From JBBILO01 sp037444855 (GTDB lineage: Bacteria; Patescibacteriota; Microgenomatia; UBA1406; GWC2-37-13), in NCBI GenBank assembly GCA_037444855.1, contig JBBILO010000006.1, forward strand, positions 1 through 52,545: 52,545 nt of DNA, read 5' to 3'. Position numbers and translations under genes: made by a program. The notes beneath the pieces were generated by a model. That model did no database searches, was not told the origin of the DNA, and worked only from the letters and a program-made list of their open reading frames with translations. Below are positions 15,156-23,618 of the stretch, piece after piece (positions within the stretch are counted from its first letter, which is position 1; the number at the start of each line of letters is the position of its first letter).

Positions 15156-15742
15156 AAATAATTAGTTTTTAATTCAAATTTAATTTTTAAACTCGAGGCG
15201 TCTGTTGATTCATTTTCTCTTTCAATTTCAAATAACTCAAACTCTTTTAACCGGGTTTGTTGGTGAACTTCCTTTATGAATCGATAAAAATCTTTAAAGC
15301 TTCCAGTAACTTCTCCTTTTAAAGTAATCAAAATTGGAACTTCTTGATTATTTTTGCTTATTAAATCAATATCATTGATATACAATTTGCTCAACTTTAA
15401 ATTATTTGCCAATAAGCTTGATTCAACGTCAGATAAAAATTTATTTATTGCTGGCTTTTTAAAGATTAGTCTATCAAAAAAATCAAAATCATTCCTTAGC
15501 TTTTCAATATTGGCTTGGATAGTAATAATTTTATTAATCGCTAAATCTGATTGTTTGTTAATCTCCTTTAATTCATCAAGTTTTATTCCAGCTAAAATTA
15601 GTTGTTTTAAATTAGGATAAATTATAAAGTAAACAAAAAAGGTACTCATGAAAAAAAACAAAATCAGATAGACATAATCTTTTTTCAAAAAAATTTGGAA
15701 AATATTCTTCGGTTCAAACTGAGGACTCATTTTGCCAGTCAT
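15152..15742 (-). CDS. PilO-like type IV pilus assembly protein
   Basis: A 196-residue protein with one N-terminal membrane helix (about 22-44), a coiled-coil stretch (about 50-95) and a C-terminal ferredoxin-like domain. The part reading ITLKGEVTGSFKDFYRFIKE is the PilO hallmark region. PilO pairs with PilN in the inner-membrane alignment complex of type IV pili and type II secretion. It follows the PilN-like gene, overlapping it by 29 bases; an in-frame ATG at 15730 would shorten the overlap. No pilM, pilT, pilB or pilin gene is in the window. Confidence 0.78.
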   Translation of the reverse strand: MTGKMSPQFEPKNIFQIFLKKDYVYLILFFFMSTFFVYFIIYPNLKQLILAGIKLDELKEINKQSDLAINKIITIQANIEKLRNDFDFFDRLIFKKPAINKFLSDVESSLLANNLKLSKLYINDIDLISKNNQEVPILITLKGEVTGSFKDFYRFIKEVHQQTRLKEFELFEIERENESTDASSLKIKFELKTNYL

Positions 15743-16250
15743 CTAAAATAATCAAAAAATTGTAATTACCGATATTTTTTTTTAAATTAGAAAGACTAAT
15801 CCCGTTAAATCGATTCTCCCTTTTTAATTTTTCATAAAAAATACGAATGTTTTCTGGGTCGATAGAATATCCGGTAACAGTAAAACTGCCTTTATTATAA
15901 ATTAACCCTGTTAATACAATCTCTTTGGGAATACTACTTAATAAGTATTCTAGTTGAACTTCTAAAAGTTTTTGATTCTTATCAATTTTCTCAATTGCTT
16001 CCATTTTTTGCCGATAATAAAGGAATTGCTCAATGAGTGGTTTTGAAACTGTAATAATCTCATTTTTCTGGTTTATAGATTCATCTAAATCAATTATTTC
16101 CTGATCAGTTCTTATTTTATTAAAAAAAACAAAAATTACAGTAATTTGAACTATTACCAAAATATACCTAAGATAATAATAGACAAAGTGTAAGAATTTT
16201 TCTTTAAATTCGCTTTTTGACCTGTAGATTAAATTTATTTTTTTTTTCAT
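15714..16250 (-). CDS. PilN-like type IV pilus assembly protein
   Basis: This 178-residue protein begins MKKKINLIYRS, where the INLI motif is the PilN cytoplasmic tail that docks into PilM. A membrane helix (about 27-45), a coiled coil (about 55-85) and a ferredoxin-like domain with SSIPKEIVLTGLIYNKGSFT and GYSIDPENIRIFYEKL follow. That order is diagnostic of PilN. It starts 4 bases inside the S20 gene end (ATGA overlap) and overlaps PilO. PilM is not adjacent; the actin-like protein at 6910-8976 is a distant analogue but has its own membrane segment. Confidence 0.8.
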   Translation of the reverse strand: MKKKINLIYRSKSEFKEKFLHFVYYYLRYILVIVQITVIFVFFNKIRTDQEIIDLDESINQKNEIITVSKPLIEQFLYYRQKMEAIEKIDKNQKLLEVQLEYLLSSIPKEIVLTGLIYNKGSFTVTGYSIDPENIRIFYEKLKRENRFNGISLSNLKKNIGNYNFLIILDDWQNESSV

Positions 16251-16501
16251 TTTTTGGATTTAACTAGCTTTGAGATATTTGATTTTAATCGACTTGCTTT
16301 GTTTTTATGAAAAACATTTTTCTTTGCGGCTTTATCGATAATCGAATAAAGTTTTTTTACTAACTCATCAATCTTTGCCGAATCCTTTTCTTTTTTAAGT
16401 TTTTTCATCATAAACTCAACTTTATTTTTATACTGCTTGTTCCATTCAGTCCTTTTAATATCTTTTCTTAATTTTTTTTTCGCCGATTTTGTATTTGGCA
16501 T
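16247..16501 (-). CDS. rpsT: 30S ribosomal protein S20
   Basis: This 84-residue, very basic helical protein begins MPNTKSAKKKLRKDIKR and has KAAKKNVFHKNKASRLKS near the end, both typical of S20. S20 binds 16S rRNA early in 30S assembly. It has one of the few strong Shine-Dalgarno sites in the window: minus strand AAGGAGGTGACAAAATG. The gene leads directly into the PilN-like gene. Confidence 0.96.
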   Translation of the reverse strand: MPNTKSAKKKLRKDIKRTEWNKQYKNKVEFMMKKLKKEKDSAKIDELVKKLYSIIDKAAKKNVFHKNKASRLKSNISKLVKSKK

Positions 16502-16529
16502 TTTGTCACCTCCTTACAAAAATTAACAA

Positions 16530-16973
16530 TTAATAATAACGATTAAAATATGTTTGACCGTAACCCCCTTTAAAAGTTAATTCAAGTTTTATCTTTCCTT
16601 TCACCCGATGATAGACACAAGTCCCGGAGGAACAAGTACCTAAGGTTACTTTCTTTTCAAAAGAGCTACCCTGTACCTCTATTATTCCATTCACTCCCTG
16701 CAAACCACCTTCTTCTGTTTCGTAAGTTATTAGATATTCAATAGTACTTGTTTTTGGTGGAATATTGCTAATAGATAATAAAACTTCTTTTTTGTGATTT
16801 ATATAACTTAAATTAACCTTAACCTTAGAACTTATTGTCGGGATTAAATTTTCAGTGGGAATGATTAAATTTTTTTTATCAGTTTTATTTTTCTTATTTT
16901 TTAGAGCGAAGAAAAAACTCGCGGTTATTAAAATAACAAAAAAGAGAAAAAAAATTATTCTTTTGTTATTCAT
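16530..16973 (-). CDS. small exported or membrane-anchored protein, unknown family
   Basis: This 147-residue protein has an N-terminal signal-anchor (about 5-23), a short basic linker, then an all-beta-looking domain from about residue 50. It carries two cysteines in LGTCSSGTCVYH and ends in an aromatic, Gly-rich stretch. The two cysteines four residues apart could form a disulfide outside the membrane, making it a conceivable DsbA client. I do not recognise a named family. It sits between glyS (28-base gap) and rpsT (28-base gap) on the same strand. Confidence 0.7.
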   Translation of the reverse strand: MNNKRIIFFLFFVILITASFFFALKNKKNKTDKKNLIIPTENLIPTISSKVKVNLSYINHKKEVLLSISNIPPKTSTIEYLITYETEEGGLQGVNGIIEVQGSSFEKKVTLGTCSSGTCVYHRVKGKIKLELTFKGGYGQTYFNRYY

Positions 16974-17001
16974 AGATTTTAAAAGTTATTTTCTTCAATA
17001 A

Positions 17002-18297
17002 TTAATATAATGAATTTTTTTTAAAAATTAAAGATAATTGGTCCTTAAAATAATCTAATAACTTTGAAAACTTAACTCTCTCTTGGCGAGTAGTATCTCT
17101 ATCTCTTACGGTAACCGTCGAGTCTTTCAAAGTTTGATAATCAACGGTGACACAGAATGGAGTACCAATTTCATCTTGCGAATAATATCTTTTTCCAATA
17201 TTTCCTCGATCGTCCCAGGCAACTTGATAAAAATTATCTTTTAAAGTCAAATAAATTTTTTTTGCTACATTTACTAATTCCTTTTTATTGGCTAAAAGCG
17301 GGAAAACAGCGATCTTAATTGGAGACAAATTCTTATTTAATCTTAAAATTATTCTTTTCCCATCCTCGTAATAACCATCAATTAAAAAAAATAACAAAGC
17401 ACGATCCACTCCCCCCGAAGTTTCAATCACCCAAGGAATATATTCTTCCCCGGTTGATAAATCTTTATAACTCAAATTATGTCTAGAAAGATCCCAATCT
17501 CCTCGATGGTGAATACCCTCCAACTCTGACCAACCAAAAGGAGCCTCGTATTGAATATCAAATGCCGCTTTGGCATAATGGGCCCGTTCATTTGGTTTAT
17601 GTTCATAAAGTCTTAATTTTTTTTCGTTTATTCCCAAATTCACATACCACTTCCACCTTTTTTCCATCCAATAATTGAACCATCGATTACCCTCTTTTTC
17701 ATCATTTTTTATAAAATATTCTAATTCCATCTGTTCAAATTCTCGACTTCGGTAGGTAAAATTTCCGGGAGTAATCTCATTGCGAAATGCTTTACCTATT
17801 TGAGCAATTCCAAAAGGAATTTTCATTCTTGATTTTTGAACAACATGGTTAAAATTAACAAAAACGCTTTGAGTAATTTCCCCTCGTAAATACACTTTTT
17901 CTTTTGGTTCAACAGTTCCGATCAATGCCTCAACCAAAAGATTAAATTTTTTTGGTTCAGTAAAGCTACCTTTTTCTTCACAGTTAGGACAAATATCTCT
18001 CTCAATTTTGTCGGCACGGAATCGAACGTGGCATTGACGACATTCAACCAATGGATCAACAAAAGCAGCGGTATGCCCCGATATTTCCCAAACTTTTGGA
18101 TGGGTAATAATTGCACCATCAATACCAATAACATCTTGTCTTTGATAAACCATTGTCTTCCACCAAAGTTTTTTAATATTATTTTTAAGTTCAACCCCTA
18201 ATGGTCCATAATCCCAAAAGCCACTAATTCCGCCATAAATCTCGCCAGCTTGAAAAATAAAACCCCTTCTTTTGAGTAAAGCGACTATTTTTTTCAT
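17002..18297 (-). CDS. glyS: glycyl-tRNA synthetase, dimeric class II type
   Basis: This 431-residue enzyme is the alpha2 (eukaryote/archaea/Gram-positive-type) GlyRS, not the alpha2beta2 form. Class II motifs are visible: GGISGFWDYGPLGVELKNNI, motif 2 as FRNEITPGNFTYRSREFEQ and motif 3 as PWVIETSGGVDRALL. A zinc-like cysteine set is present (CRQC and CPNC). The C-terminal anticodon-binding domain starts near residue 325 with IAVFPLLANK. It charges tRNA(Gly) in the cytoplasm. It follows recO by 16 bases in the minus-strand run. Confidence 0.97.
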   Translation of the reverse strand: MKKIVALLKRRGFIFQAGEIYGGISGFWDYGPLGVELKNNIKKLWWKTMVYQRQDVIGIDGAIITHPKVWEISGHTAAFVDPLVECRQCHVRFRADKIERDICPNCEEKGSFTEPKKFNLLVEALIGTVEPKEKVYLRGEITQSVFVNFNHVVQKSRMKIPFGIAQIGKAFRNEITPGNFTYRSREFEQMELEYFIKNDEKEGNRWFNYWMEKRWKWYVNLGINEKKLRLYEHKPNERAHYAKAAFDIQYEAPFGWSELEGIHHRGDWDLSRHNLSYKDLSTGEEYIPWVIETSGGVDRALLFFLIDGYYEDGKRIILRLNKNLSPIKIAVFPLLANKKELVNVAKKIYLTLKDNFYQVAWDDRGNIGKRYYSQDEIGTPFCVTVDYQTLKDSTVTVRDRDTTRQERVKFSKLLDYFKDQLSLIFKKNSLY

Positions 18298-18313
18298 AAT
18301 TTCTGATTAGATA

Positions 18314-18850
18314 TTAATTATAAATAAAGAGAGGTATTTTTTCATCAATAATTTCTTCGATCGTTTTTTTAATTTCTCTGAAATCTAATTCTCTATCCGT
18401 AAAGCCTAGATGCTGGAGAAGGTCATTATAAAAACATATTGAAATTCTTCTCAAGGAATTAAAATTGTCTTGGGCAAACACTAAGTGAGAAATATATTTT
18501 TTGGCTAAAAGATAAATTCTTCTTTCTGGCTGCATCTCAGGGAGCAAACGATCCAAAAAAAATAAGAACGTAAAGAGAAAAGGTATTTTTCGTTTATTAT
18601 TTTTAATAGCAATCAAACCTGATTTTAATTCTATTTTTTCTAAATAGAATAAATCATTCTTTCTTCTTAAAATAATCTCAACAAAATTTCCTGTATCCAA
18701 ATATGCTAATCTTCGACTAGTTATTTTTTTAACTCCTTTACAAAAAACTTTTATCTTGCCTAATTTTTTGGTAAAAAAATTGGTCAGATAATCACGGTCT
18801 AAATATGATTGATTTTTTAAAACTAATGCCTCCGTTTTAATTATCTCCAT
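18314..18850 (-). CDS. recO: DNA repair protein RecO
   Basis: About 178 residues starting at the ATG 18848-18850, which has AAGGGG 4 bases upstream; an earlier in-frame start at 18868 would overlap DUF4012 more. The N-terminal OB fold shows TEALVLKNQSYLDRDYLTNF and the family region LGKIKVFCKGVKK. The rest is the helical RecO C-terminal domain, shorter than in E. coli (242 aa) and without an obvious zinc motif. RecO loads RecA onto SSB-coated DNA with RecR. Its start overlaps the DUF4012 stop region. Confidence 0.88.
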   Translation of the reverse strand: MEIIKTEALVLKNQSYLDRDYLTNFFTKKLGKIKVFCKGVKKITSRRLAYLDTGNFVEIILRRKNDLFYLEKIELKSGLIAIKNNKRKIPFLFTFLFFLDRLLPEMQPERRIYLLAKKYISHLVFAQDNFNSLRRISICFYNDLLQHLGFTDRELDFREIKKTIEEIIDEKIPLFIYN

Positions 18851-18857
18851 AATCCCC

Positions 18858-20690
18858 TTAATCCTCAAACCATTGATCTTTCTCTAAAATTCCTCGATAT
18901 ATCTTTTGACCATTAATGATTACAGTTAATTTTTGGTCTTTTGTGCCAGATTGTTTTTGAATAAGCAAACGATAATTTTCTAAACTGATTCTTTCTGGTA
19001 ATTGGTATTCAACAATTACCCTCGCCATTCCCAAAGGAGTAACTCGTAAAAAACCCTCAAAAACCGTTTTATTCAAATCATTATAAACTTTAACTGACTT
19101 TTCTGATCCTTTAAAGGTTATTAATTTCGCTCCTTGGGGAACATAAATGCGTAGCCAATTTCTCAAAGTGGCATTCAGACAAAGATTACCTCTTTCTAAA
19201 TTACAATCAGAATGAGGGTAAGGATTTTTATAGGTAATCACGAGCTCTCTTTTTATCTTTTTGCCTTCAAACTTCGTTCTTGATTCTATTTCTTCAGTGA
19301 CAAACATATTAGACTTTGCTCCAGCGAAGTTAACATTGTTGATATGTAAATAATCGTCTTTCACATTACTAATCGTTCCCCCATAATTGAGGGCTTCGAT
19401 AGATTTCTGCAGATTTTTATCTGGAAAATAAACTAAAATGTGTTTTTCTTCTAGATTTTTTATCATTCGATTTAATAATTTTCCCCAATATTTTGAAGGT
19501 GAAAAACCAATCGCTTTATAAAAAAGAGCGTACATTAATTTCCCCAAAATTCCCTTTCTGTTCTCTCTTAAGTAGGGAGTTGGTCTATCAATAATATCAA
19601 AAAGAGTGTAAATCGCTGAAGGGCAATCACAACGAGGATCAATTTTCGGTGAAAAAACAATTTCATCTACACTTGTTTCCCCAAAAATCTCTAATAAATC
19701 AATCAGTATCTTTGTATCAATGGCAATTATCCCATCATAATCAACTTTCTTCGTGCTTTGGTTATACAAACTATTAAACAATTTTATACTCGTTGGAAAA
19801 TCTGGTGAAAGGTTGCTATCTCGAATATAAAATCGATTTACACCAAGGTGATAATTAATAATTTCTTTTGGAGCGGTTGGGTGATTAGCAATGCTTTTAT
19901 CCAAATCATAGATATCCTCTGATTTTTCGATAGTTATTTTGGCATCTTTTATTTTAAATACGGCATAAGAAGTTAAAAAACCCCCTGTAGCCCTTAATTC
20001 TTTATCATTTTGAAAAAGAATTAAATAAGTTTTTTCCCTATTAACGCCGAAAATTTCAGGAAGATTTTTTAATAATGGTTGAGCGTCAACGAATAATTTT
20101 GTTAAAGAAAGAATCTCATTTTTAGTATTCTCTATTTTTTCTTTTAACAAAAGATTGCTAATTTTTGCCGGATAACGATTGGGATCAATCTTATTGATTA
20201 AAATTTCCCCCTGAGCTAAATTTTTTGAAATTTCATCAATTCGATAAAGCATCTTGTCAAGAGTTAAAATCGCTGTTTTTAATCTTTCTTCAGCCGATTT
20301 TTCAACAAAAGAATTGGTGTTTTTTTTAAAACCAATTAAATCAGCATGCGGTTTCACAGACTCAAGGACAATTTCTCCTGCCTTTAGATAATAACTAGCG
20401 GCCTCAACTCCATTTTTAAAATCGGCAACATAGGGTATAAAAGACAACCAATAAATCCTTTGGGCTTGTTTTTGAAATGTTTGATAATCTTTCTTAAAGC
20501 TTTTAAAATCCTTTTCTAATAAATCAATATCATTTTTTTTAAAAGTTTCTTTTAATATATTAATAGAAACTTTTAGATTATTAAATTCTTTTTTTATTGA
20601 TAAAAAAGGCTGAATAATAAATAAAAAACTTAAGAAAAAAATAGTTAACAAAAACATCAATTTCAAAAGAAAATTTTTTTGTTTTTTCAT
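18858..20690 (-). CDS. DUF4012 domain membrane protein
   Basis: This 610-residue protein has an N-terminal membrane helix (about 8-28), a long helical region (about 30-200), then the DUF4012 domain with YLILFQNDKELRATGGFLTS and RFYIRDSNLSPDFPTS. The C-terminal part is beta-rich and extracellular by topology. DUF4012 proteins are frequent in candidate phyla and actinobacteria; their function is unknown, though they often sit with glycan genes, and the domain is related to LytR-CpsA-Psr-like proteins by context only. Here it follows the phosphosugar transferase by 46 bases. A TATAAT on the minus strand at 20720-20725 might give it its own transcript (weak, no -35). Confidence 0.88.
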   Translation of the reverse strand: MKKQKNFLLKLMFLLTIFFLSFLFIIQPFLSIKKEFNNLKVSINILKETFKKNDIDLLEKDFKSFKKDYQTFQKQAQRIYWLSFIPYVADFKNGVEAASYYLKAGEIVLESVKPHADLIGFKKNTNSFVEKSAEERLKTAILTLDKMLYRIDEISKNLAQGEILINKIDPNRYPAKISNLLLKEKIENTKNEILSLTKLFVDAQPLLKNLPEIFGVNREKTYLILFQNDKELRATGGFLTSYAVFKIKDAKITIEKSEDIYDLDKSIANHPTAPKEIINYHLGVNRFYIRDSNLSPDFPTSIKLFNSLYNQSTKKVDYDGIIAIDTKILIDLLEIFGETSVDEIVFSPKIDPRCDCPSAIYTLFDIIDRPTPYLRENRKGILGKLMYALFYKAIGFSPSKYWGKLLNRMIKNLEEKHILVYFPDKNLQKSIEALNYGGTISNVKDDYLHINNVNFAGAKSNMFVTEEIESRTKFEGKKIKRELVITYKNPYPHSDCNLERGNLCLNATLRNWLRIYVPQGAKLITFKGSEKSVKVYNDLNKTVFEGFLRVTPLGMARVIVEYQLPERISLENYRLLIQKQSGTKDQKLTVIINGQKIYRGILEKDQWFED

Positions 20691-20736
20691 TTGTGTCTAA
20701 AAAAATAATAATAAAAATAATTATACAAAAAATTCT

Positions 20737-21399
20737 TTAAACAGCTCCTTTTCCCGTAATCATTACCCAGGGTGTTTTTAAGATTATCTTCAAATCTAAA
20801 AAAAAAGAAAGATTATCGGCATAATAAACATCCATTTTAATTCTTTTTTCGAAATCAACATCAGATCGACCAGAAACCTGCCATAAACCAGTAATTCCCG
20901 GCTTGACTGCGAAAACTTTTTTAAAATATTTCTTACAATGTGGATATTTGCTCATTTGTTCGTAATATTCGTCTACATAATAAGCTCTTGGCCCAACTAA
21001 GCTCATCTCCCCTTTTAACACATTAATCAATTGAGGAATTTCGTCAAGTGAGTGTTTTCTAATAAATCGTCCAACTCGGGTAACACGAGGGTCATTTCGT
21101 AATTTATAACTTCCTTTTTTATATTCTTCGTATAAAAATTTCATCTTTGGATCAGTTCTTAAAAGATAATGAGCATTAACAATCATTGATCTAAATTTAT
21201 ACATCTTGAATTTTTTTTTATCCTTTCCTAGTCTTTCTGGTACATCAGCTAAGATTGGCCCTTTAGAATCAAGTTTAATAGCAATTGCTACAAGAATAAT
21301 TATTGGTAAAAATAAAATTAACAAAAAAATTGAACCAAAGATATCAATCAACCTTTTAAAAAATAAATAAGGATTTTCCTTATTAATCCCAGCCTTCAT
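20737..21399 (-). CDS. initiating phosphosugar transferase (bacterial sugar transferase, PGT family)
   Basis: This 220-residue monotopic-type enzyme transfers a phosphosugar from a nucleotide sugar to undecaprenyl phosphate, the first step of surface glycan assembly. The membrane helix is about 13-38, followed by the family motifs KFRSMIVNAH, LDEIPQLINVLKGEMSLVGPR (residues split here by the family Pro) and VKPGITGLWQVSGRSD. It is the short form lacking the N-terminal multi-pass region of WbaP. It follows manC by 7 bases, and the GT4 and GT2 genes lie upstream, which makes a compact glycan assembly set. The sugar specificity cannot be read from sequence. Confidence 0.93.
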   Translation of the reverse strand: MKAGINKENPYLFFKRLIDIFGSIFLLILFLPIIILVAIAIKLDSKGPILADVPERLGKDKKKFKMYKFRSMIVNAHYLLRTDPKMKFLYEEYKKGSYKLRNDPRVTRVGRFIRKHSLDEIPQLINVLKGEMSLVGPRAYYVDEYYEQMSKYPHCKKYFKKVFAVKPGITGLWQVSGRSDVDFEKRIKMDVYYADNLSFFLDLKIILKTPWVMITGKGAV

Positions 21400-21406
21400 T
21401 TAATAT

Positions 21407-22492
21407 TTAAATTAATTTTTCGTGTTCTGTTCCCTCAAAATTTTCAACTAATTTTTTTATTTTAGCAACCGAAGTTTTTTTGGCAATTAACAAAGCATCT
21501 TTAGTATTAACTAAGATTAAACCATCTAAATCAATTCCAACAATTAATTTATTATCTTCGTAATTATAAATTAAGCTATCCCTTACTTTTTCCAAGTAAA
21601 CTTTGCCCCGAGTTACATTCTCATAAGGATGATTTTCTAAAGCTTCTTTTAACGACTCCCACGCCCCAATATCACTCCAACCAATATCTTCAACGATAAC
21701 CAAGGCATCTTTTTTGTCCAAATTTTCTAAAATTGCATTGTCAAAATTAATGTTTTTTACTTTTCCATACTGTTTTTTGAGAATTCTTTCGTAACTTTCG
21801 CTCCCGTAAAATTTCAAAATTTTTTCAGTATTGTTATAAATATCAGGAGCAAAATCCTTGAATGCTTGATAGATAAAACTAGGTGTGGTAATAAAATATC
21901 CTAAATTCCAACCATAAGCTCCACTGACAAAAAATTTTTTAGCTGTCTCTTCATCTGGTTTATATTTAAATCCTTCAAATTGATAAAAATTAAGATTGTC
22001 AATTGTGTTTAATTTTTTTCCATACTTTACATATCCCAAATTAACACTTGGAAAACGAGGCTTATTGCTAATAAAGATAATTTTATTTTTATCTTTTTCT
22101 AAAAATTTAATGGCGGTCTTTAAAATTTTTTTAAATAAATCATTCCTTTTAATCAAATGATCGCTCCATAAAATAACAATCGGTTCATGTGGAGATAAAC
22201 GCGAAAGGATTCCAATAACCAAAGCGATAGCCGGCCCAACATCTTTTTTCTCGGGCTCATAAATAATATTTTCTTTGGGAATTGTCGGTAATTGCTCTTC
22301 AATTATTTTTTTGTAAGCAATATTGGTCGAAATATAAATATCATTTGGTTTAAAATCAGGATAGAGTCTTTCTACTGATAATTGTAAAGTGGATTTATCA
22401 CCAATAATTTTTTCAAATTGCTTTGGTGATTTTCTTCGAGAAAGAGGCCATAATCTTGTTCCCGCCCCGCCAGCAAAAATTATTGCTTTCAT
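21407..22492 (-). CDS. manC: mannose-1-phosphate guanylyltransferase
   Basis: A 361-residue nucleotidyltransferase making GDP-mannose from GTP and mannose 1-phosphate. The signature FAGGAGTRLWPLSRRKSPKQF is at the N-terminus, with the metal/substrate regions EPEKKDVGPAIALV and NFDNAILENL, and the sugar-site VEDIGWSDIGAWESL. It is the pyrophosphorylase domain only, without the fused isomerase domain found in larger ManC/AlgA. It overlaps the preceding GT4 gene by 4 bases, so GDP-mannose is the likely donor for one or both neighbouring GT4 enzymes. Confidence 0.93.
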   Translation of the reverse strand: MKAIIFAGGAGTRLWPLSRRKSPKQFEKIIGDKSTLQLSVERLYPDFKPNDIYISTNIAYKKIIEEQLPTIPKENIIYEPEKKDVGPAIALVIGILSRLSPHEPIVILWSDHLIKRNDLFKKILKTAIKFLEKDKNKIIFISNKPRFPSVNLGYVKYGKKLNTIDNLNFYQFEGFKYKPDEETAKKFFVSGAYGWNLGYFITTPSFIYQAFKDFAPDIYNNTEKILKFYGSESYERILKKQYGKVKNINFDNAILENLDKKDALVIVEDIGWSDIGAWESLKEALENHPYENVTRGKVYLEKVRDSLIYNYEDNKLIVGIDLDGLILVNTKDALLIAKKTSVAKIKKLVENFEGTEHEKLI

Positions 22493-23610
22493 AATAACCT
22501 TTTAAAAAAATTAATAAATTTTTCCCTTTTAAATTTTTGTAAAACGTTACTTTTATCAACAAATAGTTTATTTTTTAAATTGTACTTTAATTTATAAAAC
22601 CTTTCAATCGCAAATAAAAGACTCTCATCTGTTTGTTTATCGAACAAAACCCCACTAACACCATCACTAATGGTTTCGCTATTACCTCCTATTTTATATC
22701 CAATTACCGGGCAATTAAAATATTGGGATTCAAGAGCAACATAACCAAAATCCTCTTCTTGAGGGATTATCGTTGCTTGAGCTTTAAGATAAAGATAAAC
22801 TAATTCTGTATCTGAAAGATTTCTAAAAAAATAAATATTTCTCTGAGCTATTCTCTTTAAATAATTTTTTTCTGTACCATCACCAACAATCACTAATTTA
22901 TGATTTAATCGGTTAAAAACTCTAATTGCTAAATCAACTTTTTTATATGGCTCTAACCGAGAGACGATAAGAAAATAATTATTTCCAACATCGCTAAACT
23001 TTTTCTTGATTGTCACGTAATTTTTTTCTAATTCTTTTCTTTTTCCTTCCCAATAATCCTCATCAAATGGGGGATAAATAACCTGAGAATCTCTTTTGTA
23101 ATATCGAGCACATCTTTTTGCAACCGTTTTTGATATCGAATATATCTCATCAGCTCTTTGAGCTGCAATAAAATCCCAATGTTTAAGATAGCTAAAATAG
23201 GGAGCAATCAATGATCTTTTTAGTCGACTTAACCCATAAATTTCCGGCATGACCCACAAAAACCGCGTTGGCGTTAAAAGATAAACAATATGTCTCGTTT
23301 GTGGTTGAGTAATGACTCCTTTGGCAAAAGAAGAGCTGACTGATATCACTAAATCATAGTTTTTAAAATCTAAAGTCTCAAAAACTATTGGATAGAATAT
23401 TAAAGATAAAAAACGATTATTTTTTATCAATTTCGGTATTTTTTGAATAAAGGTTGTTTTAATTTTAAAATTTCTTGCCCATTGTGCTTTTTCTTTATTA
23501 AAGTAAGAAGTGTAAAAATCCGCCTGAGGCAAGATTTCAAGTAAATTTAATAGTACTCTTTCAATCCCTCCCCATTTATCAACCCAATCATAAACAATTG
23601 CTAATTTCAT
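22489..23610 (-). CDS. GT4 family glycosyltransferase
   Basis: A GT-B glycosyltransferase of about 373 residues. MKLAIVYDWVDKWGGIERVL is the typical N-terminus; the C-terminal Rossmann domain has SRLEPYKKVDLAIRVFN and the donor-site EEDFGYVALESQYFNCPVIG with the E-x7-E pattern. I chose the ATG at 23608-23610 by family alignment. A GTG at 23620-23622 overlapping the upstream stop (GTGA) would add four residues and is possible, since the AAGGAG lies only one base before the ATG. The nearby manC suggests GDP-mannose as donor (inference). Confidence 0.9.
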   Translation of the reverse strand: MKLAIVYDWVDKWGGIERVLLNLLEILPQADFYTSYFNKEKAQWARNFKIKTTFIQKIPKLIKNNRFLSLIFYPIVFETLDFKNYDLVISVSSSFAKGVITQPQTRHIVYLLTPTRFLWVMPEIYGLSRLKRSLIAPYFSYLKHWDFIAAQRADEIYSISKTVAKRCARYYKRDSQVIYPPFDEDYWEGKRKELEKNYVTIKKKFSDVGNNYFLIVSRLEPYKKVDLAIRVFNRLNHKLVIVGDGTEKNYLKRIAQRNIYFFRNLSDTELVYLYLKAQATIIPQEEDFGYVALESQYFNCPVIGYKIGGNSETISDGVSGVLFDKQTDESLLFAIERFYKLKYNLKNKLFVDKSNVLQKFKREKFINFFKRLL

Positions 23611-23618
23611 ACTCCTTA

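Noticed and set aside
20720..20725. Firm promoter for the DUF4012 gene
   Set aside because: TATAAT alone without TGn or -35 is expected by chance in DNA this AT-rich, so it is only mentioned in the gene entry.
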